Assembly (NCBI RefSeq): GCF_002160985.1
Contig: NZ_NFLQ01000002.1
Coordinates: 62,001-126,000, forward strand
From: Lachnoclostridium sp. An118
GTDB taxonomy: Bacteria; Bacillota; Clostridia; Lachnospirales; Lachnospiraceae
Reading direction: 5' to 3'
Length of the DNA: 64,000 bases
Position 1 is the first letter of the stretch. Each line of letters opens with the position of its first letter. Made by a program: the position numbers and the translations under genes. Shown one piece after another: positions 34,188-45,996 of the stretch. Under the pieces are notes generated by a model. That model was not told the origin of the DNA, made no database searches, and saw only the letters and a list, made by a program, of their open reading frames with translations.

Positions 34188-35102
34188 CTCTTTTGAAGCT
34201 GGAGAGGACGATGTGACCCGGAGCACTTCCTGCATATCCTCCGGCAGGGGGGCAGTGAATTCCACAGGTTCCCCGGTCATGGGATGGGGGAAGGACAGCC
34301 GGTGGGAGTGGAGAGCCTGCCGGCTGATGTGCGTCATATCCGGATTGTACAGGTAGTCTCCGATGAGAGGATAGCCCAGATACTGCATGTGGACCCGGAT
34401 CTGGTGGGTGCGGCCGGTTTCCAGCTTCAGTTTTACAAGGCTGTGGGGACCGTAGTGCCCCAGCGTCTCATAGTGAGTGACCGCCTCCTCCCCCTTTTCA
34501 AGATCCACCATCCGCTCGATGATGGAGGTGCCCTTGCGGGCTAAAGGGGCACAGATGGTGCCGGCGGAGGGGGATACGTGTCCGGATACAATGGCCAGAT
34601 ACTCCCGCTCCAGGATCTTTTCTGCTGTCATGGTGGAGAGGATGCCGGCGCTGACCAGGTGCTTCGCCACCACCGTGAGGCCGGAGGTGTCCCGGTCCAG
34701 CCGGTTGGAGCAGCGGAAGATGAAGGGCTTTTCCTGCTCTTTGTAGTACCAGGCCAGGGCATTGGCCAGGGTGTTTGTGTAGTTGTTCATGGAGGGATGG
34801 ACGGGCATGCCGGCGGGCTTGTTGAGGACGATGATGTCCTCGTCCTCATAGACGATATCCAGCGGCAGATGGATGGGCGGGATTTTTTCAGAGACGCCGG
34901 CCTCGCGGATGCGCACGGTCAGTGCGTCCCCCTCCTGGACCTGTCGGCGCATATAATAAGGTACACCATTTACAAGGATGCTCTCGGGCATCCTTTTTAT
35001 GGAGGAAAGATTCTGGCGGGAGTAGCCCTTCCGCCGGAGCACCTGCTCCACCCGAAGGCCGTCCTCTTTATTCCCTATTATATATGAAATGGTCCTGTCC
35101 AT
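34185..35102 (-). CDS. RluA family pseudouridine synthase
   Basis: A 305-residue RNA-modifying enzyme. An S4-like N-terminal domain (VEQVLRRKGYSRQNLSSIKR) precedes the catalytic domain with IVYEDEDIIVLNKPAGMPVH, the motif NRLDRDTSGLTVVAK containing the catalytic Asp, and LETGRTHQIRVHMQYLGYPL. This is the RluC/RluD-like group (YlyB/YhcT/YjbO relatives); the target uridine cannot be stated. Divergent from hrcA. Confidence 0.92.
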   Translation of the reverse strand: MDRTISYIIGNKEDGLRVEQVLRRKGYSRQNLSSIKRMPESILVNGVPYYMRRQVQEGDALTVRIREAGVSEKIPPIHLPLDIVYEDEDIIVLNKPAGMPVHPSMNNYTNTLANALAWYYKEQEKPFIFRCSNRLDRDTSGLTVVAKHLVSAGILSTMTAEKILEREYLAIVSGHVSPSAGTICAPLARKGTSIIERMVDLEKGEEAVTHYETLGHYGPHSLVKLKLETGRTHQIRVHMQYLGYPLIGDYLYNPDMTHISRQALHSHRLSFPHPMTGEPVEFTAPLPEDMQEVLRVTSSSPASKE

Positions 35103-35268
35103 CCTTTTGTCCTCCTTCTCGGTCCTGACCTCCTGTTTTTCTCTCGGCCCGGTCTGCAGCTCCGGTCCTCTGCGCGCCGCGGGAAGGCGTGGTCAGAATC
35201 TGAGTATAGCATATAAAATAAGAATTTTCACAAATTTCCTGTAAAGTATAAAAAAATTGTAAATCCTG

Positions 35269-35297
35269 TTGACAAATAAAAACCAGAGTGATAGATT
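35269..35297 (+). promoter_or_regulatory. promoter of hrcA-grpE-dnaK-dnaJ
   Basis: TTGACA (35269-35274), 17-bp spacer, TAGATT (35292-35297). The CIRCE operator lies just downstream, around the expected transcript start. Confidence 0.75.
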
Positions 35298-35311
35298 AAT
35301 AACCGTAGAGA

Positions 35312-35338
35312 TTAGCACTCGTACAAAATGAGTGCTAA
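35312..35338 (+). promoter_or_regulatory. CIRCE operator
   Basis: A perfect TTAGCACTC-N9-GAGTGCTAA inverted repeat, the HrcA binding site. It is the only copy in this heat-shock cluster, so all four genes should be HrcA-controlled from here. Confidence 0.97.
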
Positions 35339-35361
35339 CAATACAAAAGGAGGCAGTAAGG

Positions 35362-36405
35362 ATGCAGGTCAAAGACAGGCTGGGTGAGAGAAAACTGAAA
35401 ATCCTTCATGCGATCATCCAGAACTATCTGGAGACGGGCGAGCCGGTAGGCTCCAGGACCATTTCCAAATACACGGACCTGAACTTGAGCTCTGCGACGA
35501 TCCGCAATGAGATGGCGGACCTGGAAGAGCTGGGATATATCCTGCAGCCCCATACATCAGCGGGAAGGATCCCTTCCGACAAGGGATACCGCTTATATGT
35601 GGATATGCTGATGGAGGAGAAGGAACAGGAGCTCAATGAGATGCAGGAGCAGATGCTGGATAAGGCAGACAAGATGGAGCAGCTCCTGAAGCAGGCCGCA
35701 AGAGTCCTGGCGGTAAACACCAACTATGCGACCATGGTTTCCACTCCCATGAACAGCGCCAACAAGCTGAAGTTCATCCAGCTTTCCCAGGTGGACGATG
35801 AGCAGATCATTGCGGTGATCGTGCTTGGAGGAAATGTTATCAAGAACAAGATCATCAATGTAGATGAGCCGCTTGGCAATGAAAATCTCCTGAAGCTGAA
35901 CATGCTGCTCAACACAACGCTGAACGGTATGTCCATTGAGGAGATCAACCTGGGACTGATAGCAAGGCTGAAGGAGCAGGCGGGCATCCACAGTGCGGTG
36001 ATCAGCGATGTGCTCGACGCGGTGGCGGACGCTATCCAGGTAGACGAGGATATGCAGATCTACACAAGCGGAGCCACGAATATTTTCAAATATCCGGAGC
36101 TCAGTGACAAGAAGAGCGCACAGGAGATCATCAGTGCCTTTGAGGAGAAGCAGCAGCTCACGGAGCTGGTCACGCAGACCCTTTCCCAGGAGGACAACAC
36201 AGGCATCCAGGTGTATATCGGAGACGAGACGCCGGTGCAGACCATGAAGGACTGCAGTGTCGTCACCGCCACCTATGAATTGGGGGACGGCATGAAGGGA
36301 ACGATAGGTATCATCGGGCCGAAGCGGATGGATTACGAGCATGTACTGAAATCGCTGAAGCACCTGCAGGGCGAGCTGGATGCGATTTTCCATAATAAAG
36401 AATAA
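35362..36405 (+). CDS. hrcA: heat-inducible transcription repressor HrcA
   Basis: A 347-residue repressor. The N-terminal winged helix (LKILHAIIQNYLETGEPVGS; SSATIRNEMADLEELGYI; PHTSAGRIPSDKGYR) binds CIRCE; the remainder is the GAF-like and dimerisation region, ending in GTIGIIGPKRMDYEHVL. GroEL normally keeps HrcA active. ATG 35362 has AAAGGAGG in place; an upstream in-frame ATG lies inside CIRCE and is rejected. It represses its own operon. Confidence 0.97.
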   Translation: MQVKDRLGERKLKILHAIIQNYLETGEPVGSRTISKYTDLNLSSATIRNEMADLEELGYILQPHTSAGRIPSDKGYRLYVDMLMEEKEQELNEMQEQMLDKADKMEQLLKQAARVLAVNTNYATMVSTPMNSANKLKFIQLSQVDDEQIIAVIVLGGNVIKNKIINVDEPLGNENLLKLNMLLNTTLNGMSIEEINLGLIARLKEQAGIHSAVISDVLDAVADAIQVDEDMQIYTSGATNIFKYPELSDKKSAQEIISAFEEKQQLTELVTQTLSQEDNTGIQVYIGDETPVQTMKDCSVVTATYELGDGMKGTIGIIGPKRMDYEHVLKSLKHLQGELDAIFHNKE

Positions 36406-36422
36406 GAAAGGTGGATGGACCC

Positions 36423-37109
36423 TTGGAAGAAAATAAAAACAATCAGGAAGAAGTAAAACAGGAAAAAAGCCAGGAGGAGATGGTAAAGGAGGCCGTGGAA
36501 GAGGCTAAGAAGACCGCCTCCGCCCAGGGGGATCCTGGTGACGGCGAGATTCCCGTTGAGGACGGGGAGAAGGAGGAGAAGGCCGGAGCAGACGGCCAGG
36601 AGGAGTCTGAGGAGGCTTCCCCGGAGGAAGACAAGGCCGAGGGAAAGAAGCTCTTTGGAAGAAAGAAGAAAGATAAAAAAGATGAGAAGATCGAGGAGCT
36701 GACAGATAAGCTCACAAGACAGATGGCTGAGTTTGATAACTTCCGCAAGCGCACAGAGAGGGAGAAATCCCAGATGTACGAGGTTGGAGCGAAAGATATC
36801 ATAGAGAAGATCCTCCCCGTGGTGGACAGCTTTGAGAGAGGACTGGACGCGGTGAAAGCGGAGGAGAAGGACCACCCCTTCATGCAGGGCATGGATAAGG
36901 TCTACAAACAGATGATGACCGCACTGAATGAGATGGGCGTGAAGCCTATCGAGGCGGTGGGGCAGGAATTCAACCCGGATTTCCACAACGCAGTAATGCA
37001 CGTGGAGGACGAGGAACTGGGCGAAAATATAGTAGCCGAGGAATTCCAGAAGGGCTACATGTACCGTGACAGTGTTGTGAGACACAGCATGGTGAAGGTG
37101 GCAAACTAG
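36423..37109 (+). CDS. grpE: nucleotide exchange factor GrpE
   Basis: About 228 residues. A long acidic, low-complexity N-terminal half (to about residue 95, rich in E, K and A) precedes the coiled-coil and beta domain: KLTRQMAEFDNFRKRTEREK, KILPVVDSFERGLDA, and EFNPDFHNAVMHVEDEELG. It drives ADP release from DnaK. Start is uncertain: TTG at 36423 has AAAGGTGG 8-9 bp upstream, whereas the in-frame GTG at 36411 overlaps that site and would add four residues. Confidence 0.93.
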   Translation: MEENKNNQEEVKQEKSQEEMVKEAVEEAKKTASAQGDPGDGEIPVEDGEKEEKAGADGQEESEEASPEEDKAEGKKLFGRKKKDKKDEKIEELTDKLTRQMAEFDNFRKRTEREKSQMYEVGAKDIIEKILPVVDSFERGLDAVKAEEKDHPFMQGMDKVYKQMMTALNEMGVKPIEAVGQEFNPDFHNAVMHVEDEELGENIVAEEFQKGYMYRDSVVRHSMVKVAN

Positions 37110-37117
37110 AAAGCTGA

Positions 37118-39043
<1,926 letters not shown>

Positions 39044-39106
39044 GAGGCAGAGCTGTCAGGCAGGCCTGGACCAGGATAGAGTCTTGTAAGACTTCACAGG
39101 AAAATC

Positions 39107-39160
39107 GTTCTGCGGAATTCGAAAGGTGGAGGGTTCCACTTCTTGCGGATCCCGCAGAAC
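39107..39160 (+). promoter_or_regulatory. long hairpin between dnaK and dnaJ
   Basis: GTTCTGCGG...GGTGGA paired with TTCCAC...CCCGCAGAAC, with a small GGG loop and internal mismatches. Only a short T-rich tail (CTTTGTGTG) follows. It could be an attenuator or an mRNA processing/stability element that gives less dnaJ than dnaK message. Confidence 0.65.
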
Positions 39161-39235
39161 TTTGTGTGCAGGTACTGTGCCCGGGCGGCTTCAGATACGG
39201 CACTTTCCCTGAATAAAACGAAAGGTTGATAGAGA

Positions 39236-40420
39236 ATGGCAGAGTCAAAGAGAGATTACTATGAGGTGCTGGGCGTCAGCAGGGATGCGGACGAGGCAAC
39301 TCTGAAAAAGGCATACAGGAAGGTGGCAAAAAAGTATCATCCTGATGTAAATCCCGGCGATAAAGAGGCAGAAAAGAAATTCAAGGAGGCTTCTGAGGCT
39401 TATGCAGTCTTGAGCGACCCGGAAAAGAGGCGTCAGTATGACCAGTTCGGCCACGCCGCATTCGAGGGCGGAGCTGGCGGAGCAGGAGGCTTTGGAGGCT
39501 TCGATTTCAGCGGTGCAGATTTCAGTGATATCTTCGGCGACATCTTCGGCGATCTGTTTGGCGGAGGCCGAAGAGGCGGAAGAGGAAGCCAGGGCCCCAT
39601 GAAAGGCATGAACATCCGCAAGGGCGTACGGATCACATTCGAGGAGGCTGTATTCGGCTGCGAGAAGGAGATAGAGGTTGTCCTGAAGGATCCCTGCCCG
39701 AAGTGCAATGGGACCGGAGCAAAGCCCGGTACATCTCCCCAGACCTGTCCCAAGTGCGGCGGAAAGGGGCAGGTGGTCTACACCCAGCAGTCCTTCTTCG
39801 GCACAGTGCAGAATGTGCAGACATGTCCTGACTGTCACGGCAGCGGGCAGATCATCAAGGACAAGTGTCCGGACTGTGGCGGCACAGGCTATATTTCCAG
39901 CAAAAAGAAGATTGCCGTGTCCATCCCGGCCGGTATAGACAACAGCCAGAGCGTCCGCATCCGGGAGAAGGGCGAGCCCGGCGTAAATGGCGGCCCCAGA
40001 GGCGATCTGCTCGTGGAGGTTGCGGTGTCCCGCCATCCTATTTTTATGCGACAGGATATGAACATCTTTTCTACCGTGCCTATCTCCTTTGCACAGGCGG
40101 CACTGGGCGGTGATATCCGAATAAAGACAGTGGATGGAGATGTTGTGTACAACGTAAAGGCAGGCACAAAGACAGACACAAAAGTCCGCCTGCGCGGAAA
40201 GGGCGTGCCCTCTGTGCGCAATTCCCAGGTGAGAGGCGACCACTATGTGACGCTGGTCATCCAGACACCGGAGCACCTGAGCGCGGAAGCCAAAGAAGCC
40301 CTGCGCCAGTTTGATGCCCTCTCCGGCAACACGCTGAACCAGACACCGGAGGAGCTGGAAAATCACAAGAAAAAGAAAAAGGGATTTATGGATAAAGTGA
40401 AGGAGGCCTTTGATGATTAG
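39236..40420 (+). CDS. dnaJ: chaperone DnaJ (Hsp40)
   Basis: A 394-residue class A J protein. J domain with [16 protein letters not shown], Gly/Phe-rich region ([19 protein letters not shown]), four zinc modules ([32 protein letters not shown]), and C-terminal substrate-binding domains ([27 protein letters not shown]). It stimulates DnaK and delivers substrates. It is the last gene of the CIRCE operon, followed by a strong terminator. Confidence 0.97.
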   Translation: MAESKRDYYEVLGVSRDADEATLKKAYRKVAKKYHPDVNPGDKEAEKKFKEASEAYAVLSDPEKRRQYDQFGHAAFEGGAGGAGGFGGFDFSGADFSDIFGDIFGDLFGGGRRGGRGSQGPMKGMNIRKGVRITFEEAVFGCEKEIEVVLKDPCPKCNGTGAKPGTSPQTCPKCGGKGQVVYTQQSFFGTVQNVQTCPDCHGSGQIIKDKCPDCGGTGYISSKKKIAVSIPAGIDNSQSVRIREKGEPGVNGGPRGDLLVEVAVSRHPIFMRQDMNIFSTVPISFAQAALGGDIRIKTVDGDVVYNVKAGTKTDTKVRLRGKGVPSVRNSQVRGDHYVTLVIQTPEHLSAEAKEALRQFDALSGNTLNQTPEELENHKKKKKGFMDKVKEAFDD

Positions 40421-40440
40421 TCATCAGGGCCTCCCTTTTA
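40402..40440 (+). terminator. terminator of the heat-shock operon
   Basis: GGAGGCC and TGATGA pair with TCATCA and GGCCTCC around a TTAG loop, followed by CTTTTAT. The left arm lies in the dnaJ 3' end. Confidence 0.88.
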
Positions 40441-40476
40441 TACAGTCGTTTTGTGCAGTCGTCTTATACGGCAGCT

Positions 40477-41502
40477 CTATATGGTCGTGTCCCTGCGGAT
40501 CAGCACCGGCGGGATGACCCTGTGGACCGGTTCCCTCTGGGGTGCCGGTCTTCTCTTTTTCCGCTCTGCCATCTGTTCAGACAGGAGCTCCATGGCCTGG
40601 TCTGCAATGACGGAGACCTGCTGTCCCACTGTGCTGATGGGGATGACTGCCTCCCGCGAGATAGGAGAGTTGTCAAAGCCGATGATTTGGTAGGTGTCCG
40701 GCAGTTTTCCGTATTTTTGCATGAGGGCGTTGAGGAGCACGTTTGCATGAGTGTCGTTGGGCATGAAGACACCTTTTTTCTGGGCGGGATATTTCTCCTC
40801 CATATAGTCTATCAGCTCCAGCACCTTTGCCTTGTTTTCATCGAACGTATTTCCCATGTGAGTCAGGATGAGCTCGTAGGGGACGTGATAATCCCGGCAG
40901 GTGTCCTCAAAGCCGTGGACACGGCCGGAGGCGGGGACGGAGTCGGGCATTTTGGCATTTACGTGGATCAGGATGTCGCAGCCGCTTTTTCGCAGGAGCC
41001 CGGCAGCCTGGACGCCGCCCATGTAGTTGTCCGTGTTGACGCTGGATATGAACTCGTCCTCCCGCTCGATACCCACCACTGGGACGTGGTAGGAGGCCAG
41101 CTCCCGGGAGGAGATAGTGGGGCTTAGGATGATCATGCCCTCTATATTGTAGGCCAGCAGCTCCTCGATGTATCTGCGCTCCACATCAGCTTTGGCATTT
41201 CCCGAGAAGACGAGAAACTTGTAGCCGTATGTCTCGTAGGTGGCTAAAATCTGGCTGAGCATCTCCGAGTAGTAGTGCATGTACAGGTTGGGGATGATGA
41301 TGCCCACAAACTCTGTCTGGCCGCTGGCCAGGATACGCCCCACCTTGTTCTCCTTATAGTCCAGAGCTACCAGGGCGTCCGCGATCTTCTGCTGGTTCTC
41401 CAGGGTGAGGGAGTCCGGGTTGTTGAAGTAGCGGGAGATGGTCGTCTTGGAAAAGCCGGTGTAGGCCGCTATGTCTGCAAATGTCACTTTTTTCGCTTTC
41501 AT
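40477..41502 (-). CDS. LacI family repressor of the fructan/sucrose locus
   Basis: A 341-residue repressor. The N-terminal helix-turn-helix and hinge (VTFADIAAYTGFSKTTISRY; NQQKIADALVALDY) precede a periplasmic-binding-protein-like effector domain (VGIIIPNLYMHYYSEMLSQI; VGIEREDEFISSVNTDNYMG; IIGFDNSPISREAVIPISTV). It is divergent from a sugar ABC transporter, GH32 and fructokinase genes, and AACCGGTT operators lie at both promoters, so it is inferred to control that locus and itself. The ligand is probably a fructose-containing sugar or its phosphate. Confidence 0.93.
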   Translation of the reverse strand: MKAKKVTFADIAAYTGFSKTTISRYFNNPDSLTLENQQKIADALVALDYKENKVGRILASGQTEFVGIIIPNLYMHYYSEMLSQILATYETYGYKFLVFSGNAKADVERRYIEELLAYNIEGMIILSPTISSRELASYHVPVVGIEREDEFISSVNTDNYMGGVQAAGLLRKSGCDILIHVNAKMPDSVPASGRVHGFEDTCRDYHVPYELILTHMGNTFDENKAKVLELIDYMEEKYPAQKKGVFMPNDTHANVLLNALMQKYGKLPDTYQIIGFDNSPISREAVIPISTVGQQVSVIADQAMELLSEQMAERKKRRPAPQREPVHRVIPPVLIRRDTTI

Positions 41503-41562
41503 ATGATTTCCGATCCCCTTTTCTTTGGCTCCCCGGAGGAAGCAGGTTTAAATACTGCTTGT

Positions 41563-41592
41563 AGTATAACAGAAAAAAGACCGTATAATCAA
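41563..41592 (-). promoter_or_regulatory. promoter of the lacI-type gene
   Basis: Minus strand TTGATT (41592-41587), 18-bp spacer, TATACT (41568-41563). Two operators lie just upstream. Confidence 0.65.
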
Positions 41593-41597
41593 TAAAG

Positions 41598-41622
41598 TAA
41601 CCGGTAACAAAACCGGTTTTGT
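41598..41622 (+). promoter_or_regulatory. operator pair at the repressor promoter
   Basis: GTAACCGGTAAC (about 41597-41608) and the perfect 16-bp palindrome ACAAAACCGGTTTTGT (41607-41622). The CCGG centres are 12 bp apart (41601 and 41613). LacI-family operators typically have a central CG, as here. Confidence 0.8.
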
Positions 41623-41682
41623 GAAAGGTGCACAAATTGGAGGGATAAAAAATGGCAGAAGCGACGAAACCCCATTTTTCTG

Positions 41683-41711
41683 TTGACATCCGGCTTTCAG
41701 AGGGATATGAT
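41683..41711 (+). promoter_or_regulatory. promoter of the fructan ABC/GH32 operon
   Basis: TTGACA (41683-41688), 17-bp spacer, TATGAT (41706-41711). Three operators follow immediately, in the expected initial transcribed region. Confidence 0.85.
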
Positions 41712-41720
41712 TTTATTAAA

Positions 41721-41757
41721 GGAACCGGTTACTTAACCGGTAACTAAAACGGTTACA
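41721..41757 (+). promoter_or_regulatory. triple operator downstream of the ABC operon promoter
   Basis: GGAACCGGTTAC, TTAACCGGTAAC and AAAACGGTTAC have centres at 41725, 41737 and 41749, an exact 12-bp period. The third is degenerate (ACGG). With the upstream pair this makes five sites around the divergent promoters. Confidence 0.8.
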
Positions 41758-41786
41758 CACAAATAATCTATAAAGGAGGAGATGTG

Positions 41787-43109
41787 ATGAAGAAATGGAG
41801 GCTGTGCCTGACCGGGGTGGTCCTGGCGGCGGCCTGCCTCACCGGCTGTCAGCAGAAAGACCCGCAGCCGGGGGAGGTGGCAGGCTACGATGAGGGGGAG
41901 GAATACCTCTCCATATGGGTCCACTCCATCGAGGACACAGAGGAAGGACAGGCCTACAAGGAGTCTGTGGACACCTTCAACGAGGCCTACGACGGGCAGT
42001 ATTTCGCGGATATCGAGTTCGTGCCCAGGAACGACAGCGGGGGAGGCTACTCGGACAAAGTCAACGCCTCCGTCATGTCGGGGGGACTGCCGGACGTGCT
42101 CACTGTGGACGGGCCCAATATCTCGGCCTACGCGGCCAACGGGATCATCCAGCCCCTGGCGGACCTGACCGAGGAGGAGGAGAGCGAGTACCTGCCCTCC
42201 ATCATCGAGCAGGGGACAGTAAACGATGAGCTGTACGCCCTGGGAGTCATGGAGTCCAGCGTGGGCTTCTACTATAACAAGGACATCATCGAGGAGGCGG
42301 GCATCGAGATACCGGATGCGGACCATCCCTGGACCTGGTCCCAGTTCCTCGAGATCCTGGAGGAGTTGAAGCCCCTCATGGAGGAGAAGGACGGGTACTG
42401 CCTGGATATGACCTTCCCGGTGGGCGAGACGAGCATCTACTACTACGCGCCCTTCGTGTGGTCCGGCGGCGGTGAGCTTGTCAGCGACGACGGGCTGACA
42501 GTGGACGGATATTTCAACTCAGACCAGACTAAGGAGGCCATGGAGTTCTTCCGGACTGTCGTAGAAAATGGCTACATGTCCGAGGCCCCCATCGACCACC
42601 TCTTTGAGAGCGGGCGGGCGGCCTTCAAGTTCGACGGGGCCTGGGAGGTCAACACCGTGTACACCAGCTACCCGGATCTCAACCTGGGCGTGGCGCCCTA
42701 TGTGGTCAGCGACGACTGGGACGGCGGGACCTACACGCCCACGGGCTCCTGGGCCTTCGCTGCCTCCTCCGAGGCGACGGACATCGACGCGGCCACAGAG
42801 CTGGTGAAGTGGATGAGCGGCGTGGACAGCGGGATCCGCATCTGGGATATGACGAAGAACTTCCCGTCCACCTACGAGGCATTTGAAAACATCGACGTGT
42901 TCCAGACAGATGAAAATTACAGCGCCCTGTACCAGCAGCTCACCAACTACGGGCACCCGAGGCCGAAGACGCCGGTCTACCCCCAGGTGAGCACTTCCTT
43001 CCAGGAGGTACTGGAGAGCGTGGCCCTGGGAGGCAAGGACGCCCGGACCGAGCTGGATAAGCAGGTGGAACGGATCGATCAGAAACTGGAACGTTATACA
43101 AGGGAGTAA
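41787..43109 (+). CDS. sugar ABC transporter substrate-binding lipoprotein
   Basis: A 440-residue family-1 solute-binding protein. The lipoprotein signal peptide ends in the lipobox LTGC (MKKWRLCLTGVVLAAACLTG then Cys). Typical segments are YLSIWVHSIEDTEEGQAYKE, GIIQPLADLTEEEESEYLPS, LGVMESSVGFYYNKDIIEEA and AFKFDGAWEVNTVYTSYPD. It is expected to capture fructooligosaccharides or sucrose outside the membrane. ATG 41787 is used because AAGGAGGA is optimally spaced; a GTG one codon earlier is possible. Confidence 0.94.
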   Translation: MKKWRLCLTGVVLAAACLTGCQQKDPQPGEVAGYDEGEEYLSIWVHSIEDTEEGQAYKESVDTFNEAYDGQYFADIEFVPRNDSGGGYSDKVNASVMSGGLPDVLTVDGPNISAYAANGIIQPLADLTEEEESEYLPSIIEQGTVNDELYALGVMESSVGFYYNKDIIEEAGIEIPDADHPWTWSQFLEILEELKPLMEEKDGYCLDMTFPVGETSIYYYAPFVWSGGGELVSDDGLTVDGYFNSDQTKEAMEFFRTVVENGYMSEAPIDHLFESGRAAFKFDGAWEVNTVYTSYPDLNLGVAPYVVSDDWDGGTYTPTGSWAFAASSEATDIDAATELVKWMSGVDSGIRIWDMTKNFPSTYEAFENIDVFQTDENYSALYQQLTNYGHPRPKTPVYPQVSTSFQEVLESVALGGKDARTELDKQVERIDQKLERYTRE

Positions 43110-43112
43110 GGA

Positions 43113-44012
43113 ATGAAAAAGAAGAATTCAATTTTGGGAATGGCGTTTTTCGGCCCCGCGCTCGTGCTGCTGACCATCTTTCTCTTTCTGCCGATGGCGC
43201 TCACATTCGTGTTCAGCTTTACCGACTACTTCGCGCTGAACCCGGAGCTCACCCACTTTGTGGGACTGGAAAACTACTTTAATATTTTTAAGGACGAGCT
43301 CTTTGTACAGTCCTTTTTGAACACAGTCAAATTTGTCGTCATCATCGTGCCCTGCCAGTGCATCGGGGCTCTGGTGCTGGCGCTGGCCATCAACAAGGCG
43401 GCCCACTGCAAGAAATACTTCAAGGTGGCGTTCTTCGTGCCCGTGGTCATGTCCCTGGCGGTCGTCTCCACCCTGTGGATGCAGATTTACAGCCCGGAGG
43501 GCATCCTGAACACGCTGCTTGCCAACTTCGGCATCGACGCCCAGCCCTTTATCCACAGCGCGGACCAGGCGCTCCCCTCCATCGCCGTCATGAGCGTATG
43601 GCAGGGCGTGGGCTACCAGATGATCATCTTCCTGGGCGGCCTGCAGAACATCAACCCGGCCCTCTACGAGGCGGCGGAGATGGACCACGCCAGCGCATGG
43701 CAGCAGTTTAAGGACATCACCCTGCCGGAGCTGAAGCCCCTGTGCGTGTTCGTGTTCATCACGGTCACCATCGGCGCGTTCCGCATGCTGGTGCAGCCCA
43801 TGGTCATGACAGGAGGCGGGCCGGACCACTCCACCTACACCATCGTGTACGACATTTACGAGACCGGCACCGTGAACTGGGAGATGGGCCTGGCGTCCAC
43901 AATGGCTATCGTATTCACCGTATTTGTGGTCATTCTCACGATTATCCAGAATGTACTGACTAAGGACAAGGAGGAGAAAAAGCATGGTATCAAAAAAGCA
44001 AAGGCGAATTAA
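43113..44012 (+). CDS. sugar ABC transporter permease (MalF-like)
   Basis: A 299-residue inner-membrane permease with six helices, starting ILGMAFFGPALVLLTIFLFL. The ATPase-contacting EAA loop is EAAEMDHASAWQQFKDITLP. It forms the channel with the permease at 43984, and its 3' end overlaps that gene by 29 bp. The operon order binding protein, two permeases, ATPase is standard for CUT1 carbohydrate importers. Confidence 0.94.
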   Translation: MKKKNSILGMAFFGPALVLLTIFLFLPMALTFVFSFTDYFALNPELTHFVGLENYFNIFKDELFVQSFLNTVKFVVIIVPCQCIGALVLALAINKAAHCKKYFKVAFFVPVVMSLAVVSTLWMQIYSPEGILNTLLANFGIDAQPFIHSADQALPSIAVMSVWQGVGYQMIIFLGGLQNINPALYEAAEMDHASAWQQFKDITLPELKPLCVFVFITVTIGAFRMLVQPMVMTGGGPDHSTYTIVYDIYETGTVNWEMGLASTMAIVFTVFVVILTIIQNVLTKDKEEKKHGIKKAKAN

Positions 44013-44835
44013 CTGGATCCTGGTAGCTGTGCTGCTGGTCCTTTCCATCTTCTTCCTGTTCCCGGTGATCTGGATGCTGGCCAACTCCTTCAAGCCGGAC
44101 GCGGCAATCACGGCGGACATGAATTCCATCGCGGCCTTCATCCCGCCGGCGCTGGACGGAAATTTCTTTGACAACTACATAGAGATCATCACAAACACCA
44201 GTTTCCTGCGGTATATGGGCAACACCCTCCTCTACGCGGCCATCCTGATCGTGCTTGGCATCATTGTGAACGGCCTTGCGGGGTACGCCCTGGCGAAGAT
44301 AGATTTCCCCTTCCGGGAGCAGTGGCTTTTGATCATCATGATGCTGCTGATCGTGCCCACAGAGACGGTCATCACCATCCACTTCCTGATCATCGCCAAA
44401 GCGGGACTTTTGAACACGATCCTGGGCTACATCCTGCCGTCCATCGTCAACCCCTTCAACATCTTCCTGTTCCGGCAGGTGTTCGTAAGCCTCCCGGACG
44501 ACGTGTACGAGGCGGCGCAGCTGGACTTCTGCGGACCTGTGAAATACTTCTTCACCATGGTCATCCCCATGTCCAAGACAGTGGTGGCGACAGTCAGCGT
44601 ATTCACGTTCCTGAATGTGTGGAACGACTACCTGTGGCCGGCGCTCGTATTTACATCCAGCGACATGCTGACAGCCCAGATCGGTCTGAACTCCATCACG
44701 TCCAATGAAAACACGACGATGGGACAGACTCTCGCGGTCATCACGCTTGTAACAATCCCTGTCATCATCATCTACTCCCTGTTCTCCAAACAGATCGTGG
44801 AGGGTGTGACATCAACAGGTTCAAAGGAAGGATAA
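43984..44835 (+). CDS. sugar ABC transporter permease (MalG-like)
   Basis: A 283-residue second permease with six helices (WILVAVLLVLSIFFLFPVIW; FLRYMGNTLLYAAILIVLGI). The EAA loop is EAAQLDFCGPVKYFFTMVIP. It ends in a hydrophobic helix and QIVEGVTSTGSKEG, a tail typical of MalG-type subunits. AAGGAGGAG lies inside the previous gene before the ATG. Confidence 0.94.
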   Translation: MVSKKQRRINWILVAVLLVLSIFFLFPVIWMLANSFKPDAAITADMNSIAAFIPPALDGNFFDNYIEIITNTSFLRYMGNTLLYAAILIVLGIIVNGLAGYALAKIDFPFREQWLLIIMMLLIVPTETVITIHFLIIAKAGLLNTILGYILPSIVNPFNIFLFRQVFVSLPDDVYEAAQLDFCGPVKYFFTMVIPMSKTVVATVSVFTFLNVWNDYLWPALVFTSSDMLTAQIGLNSITSNENTTMGQTLAVITLVTIPVIIIYSLFSKQIVEGVTSTGSKEG

Positions 44836-44841
44836 GAGAAG

Positions 44842-45945
<1,104 letters not shown>

Positions 45946-45996
45946 AAAGGCTGTTAGACAGAAAAAAGAAAAAATAGCATTTATTACGGAGGCAGT

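Noticed and set aside
41652-41747. 31-codon open frame with GGAGGGA upstream, between the LacI gene and the ABC operon
   Set aside because: The operon's own promoter and two operators lie inside it, and the product resembles nothing known. The ribosome-site match is probably chance.
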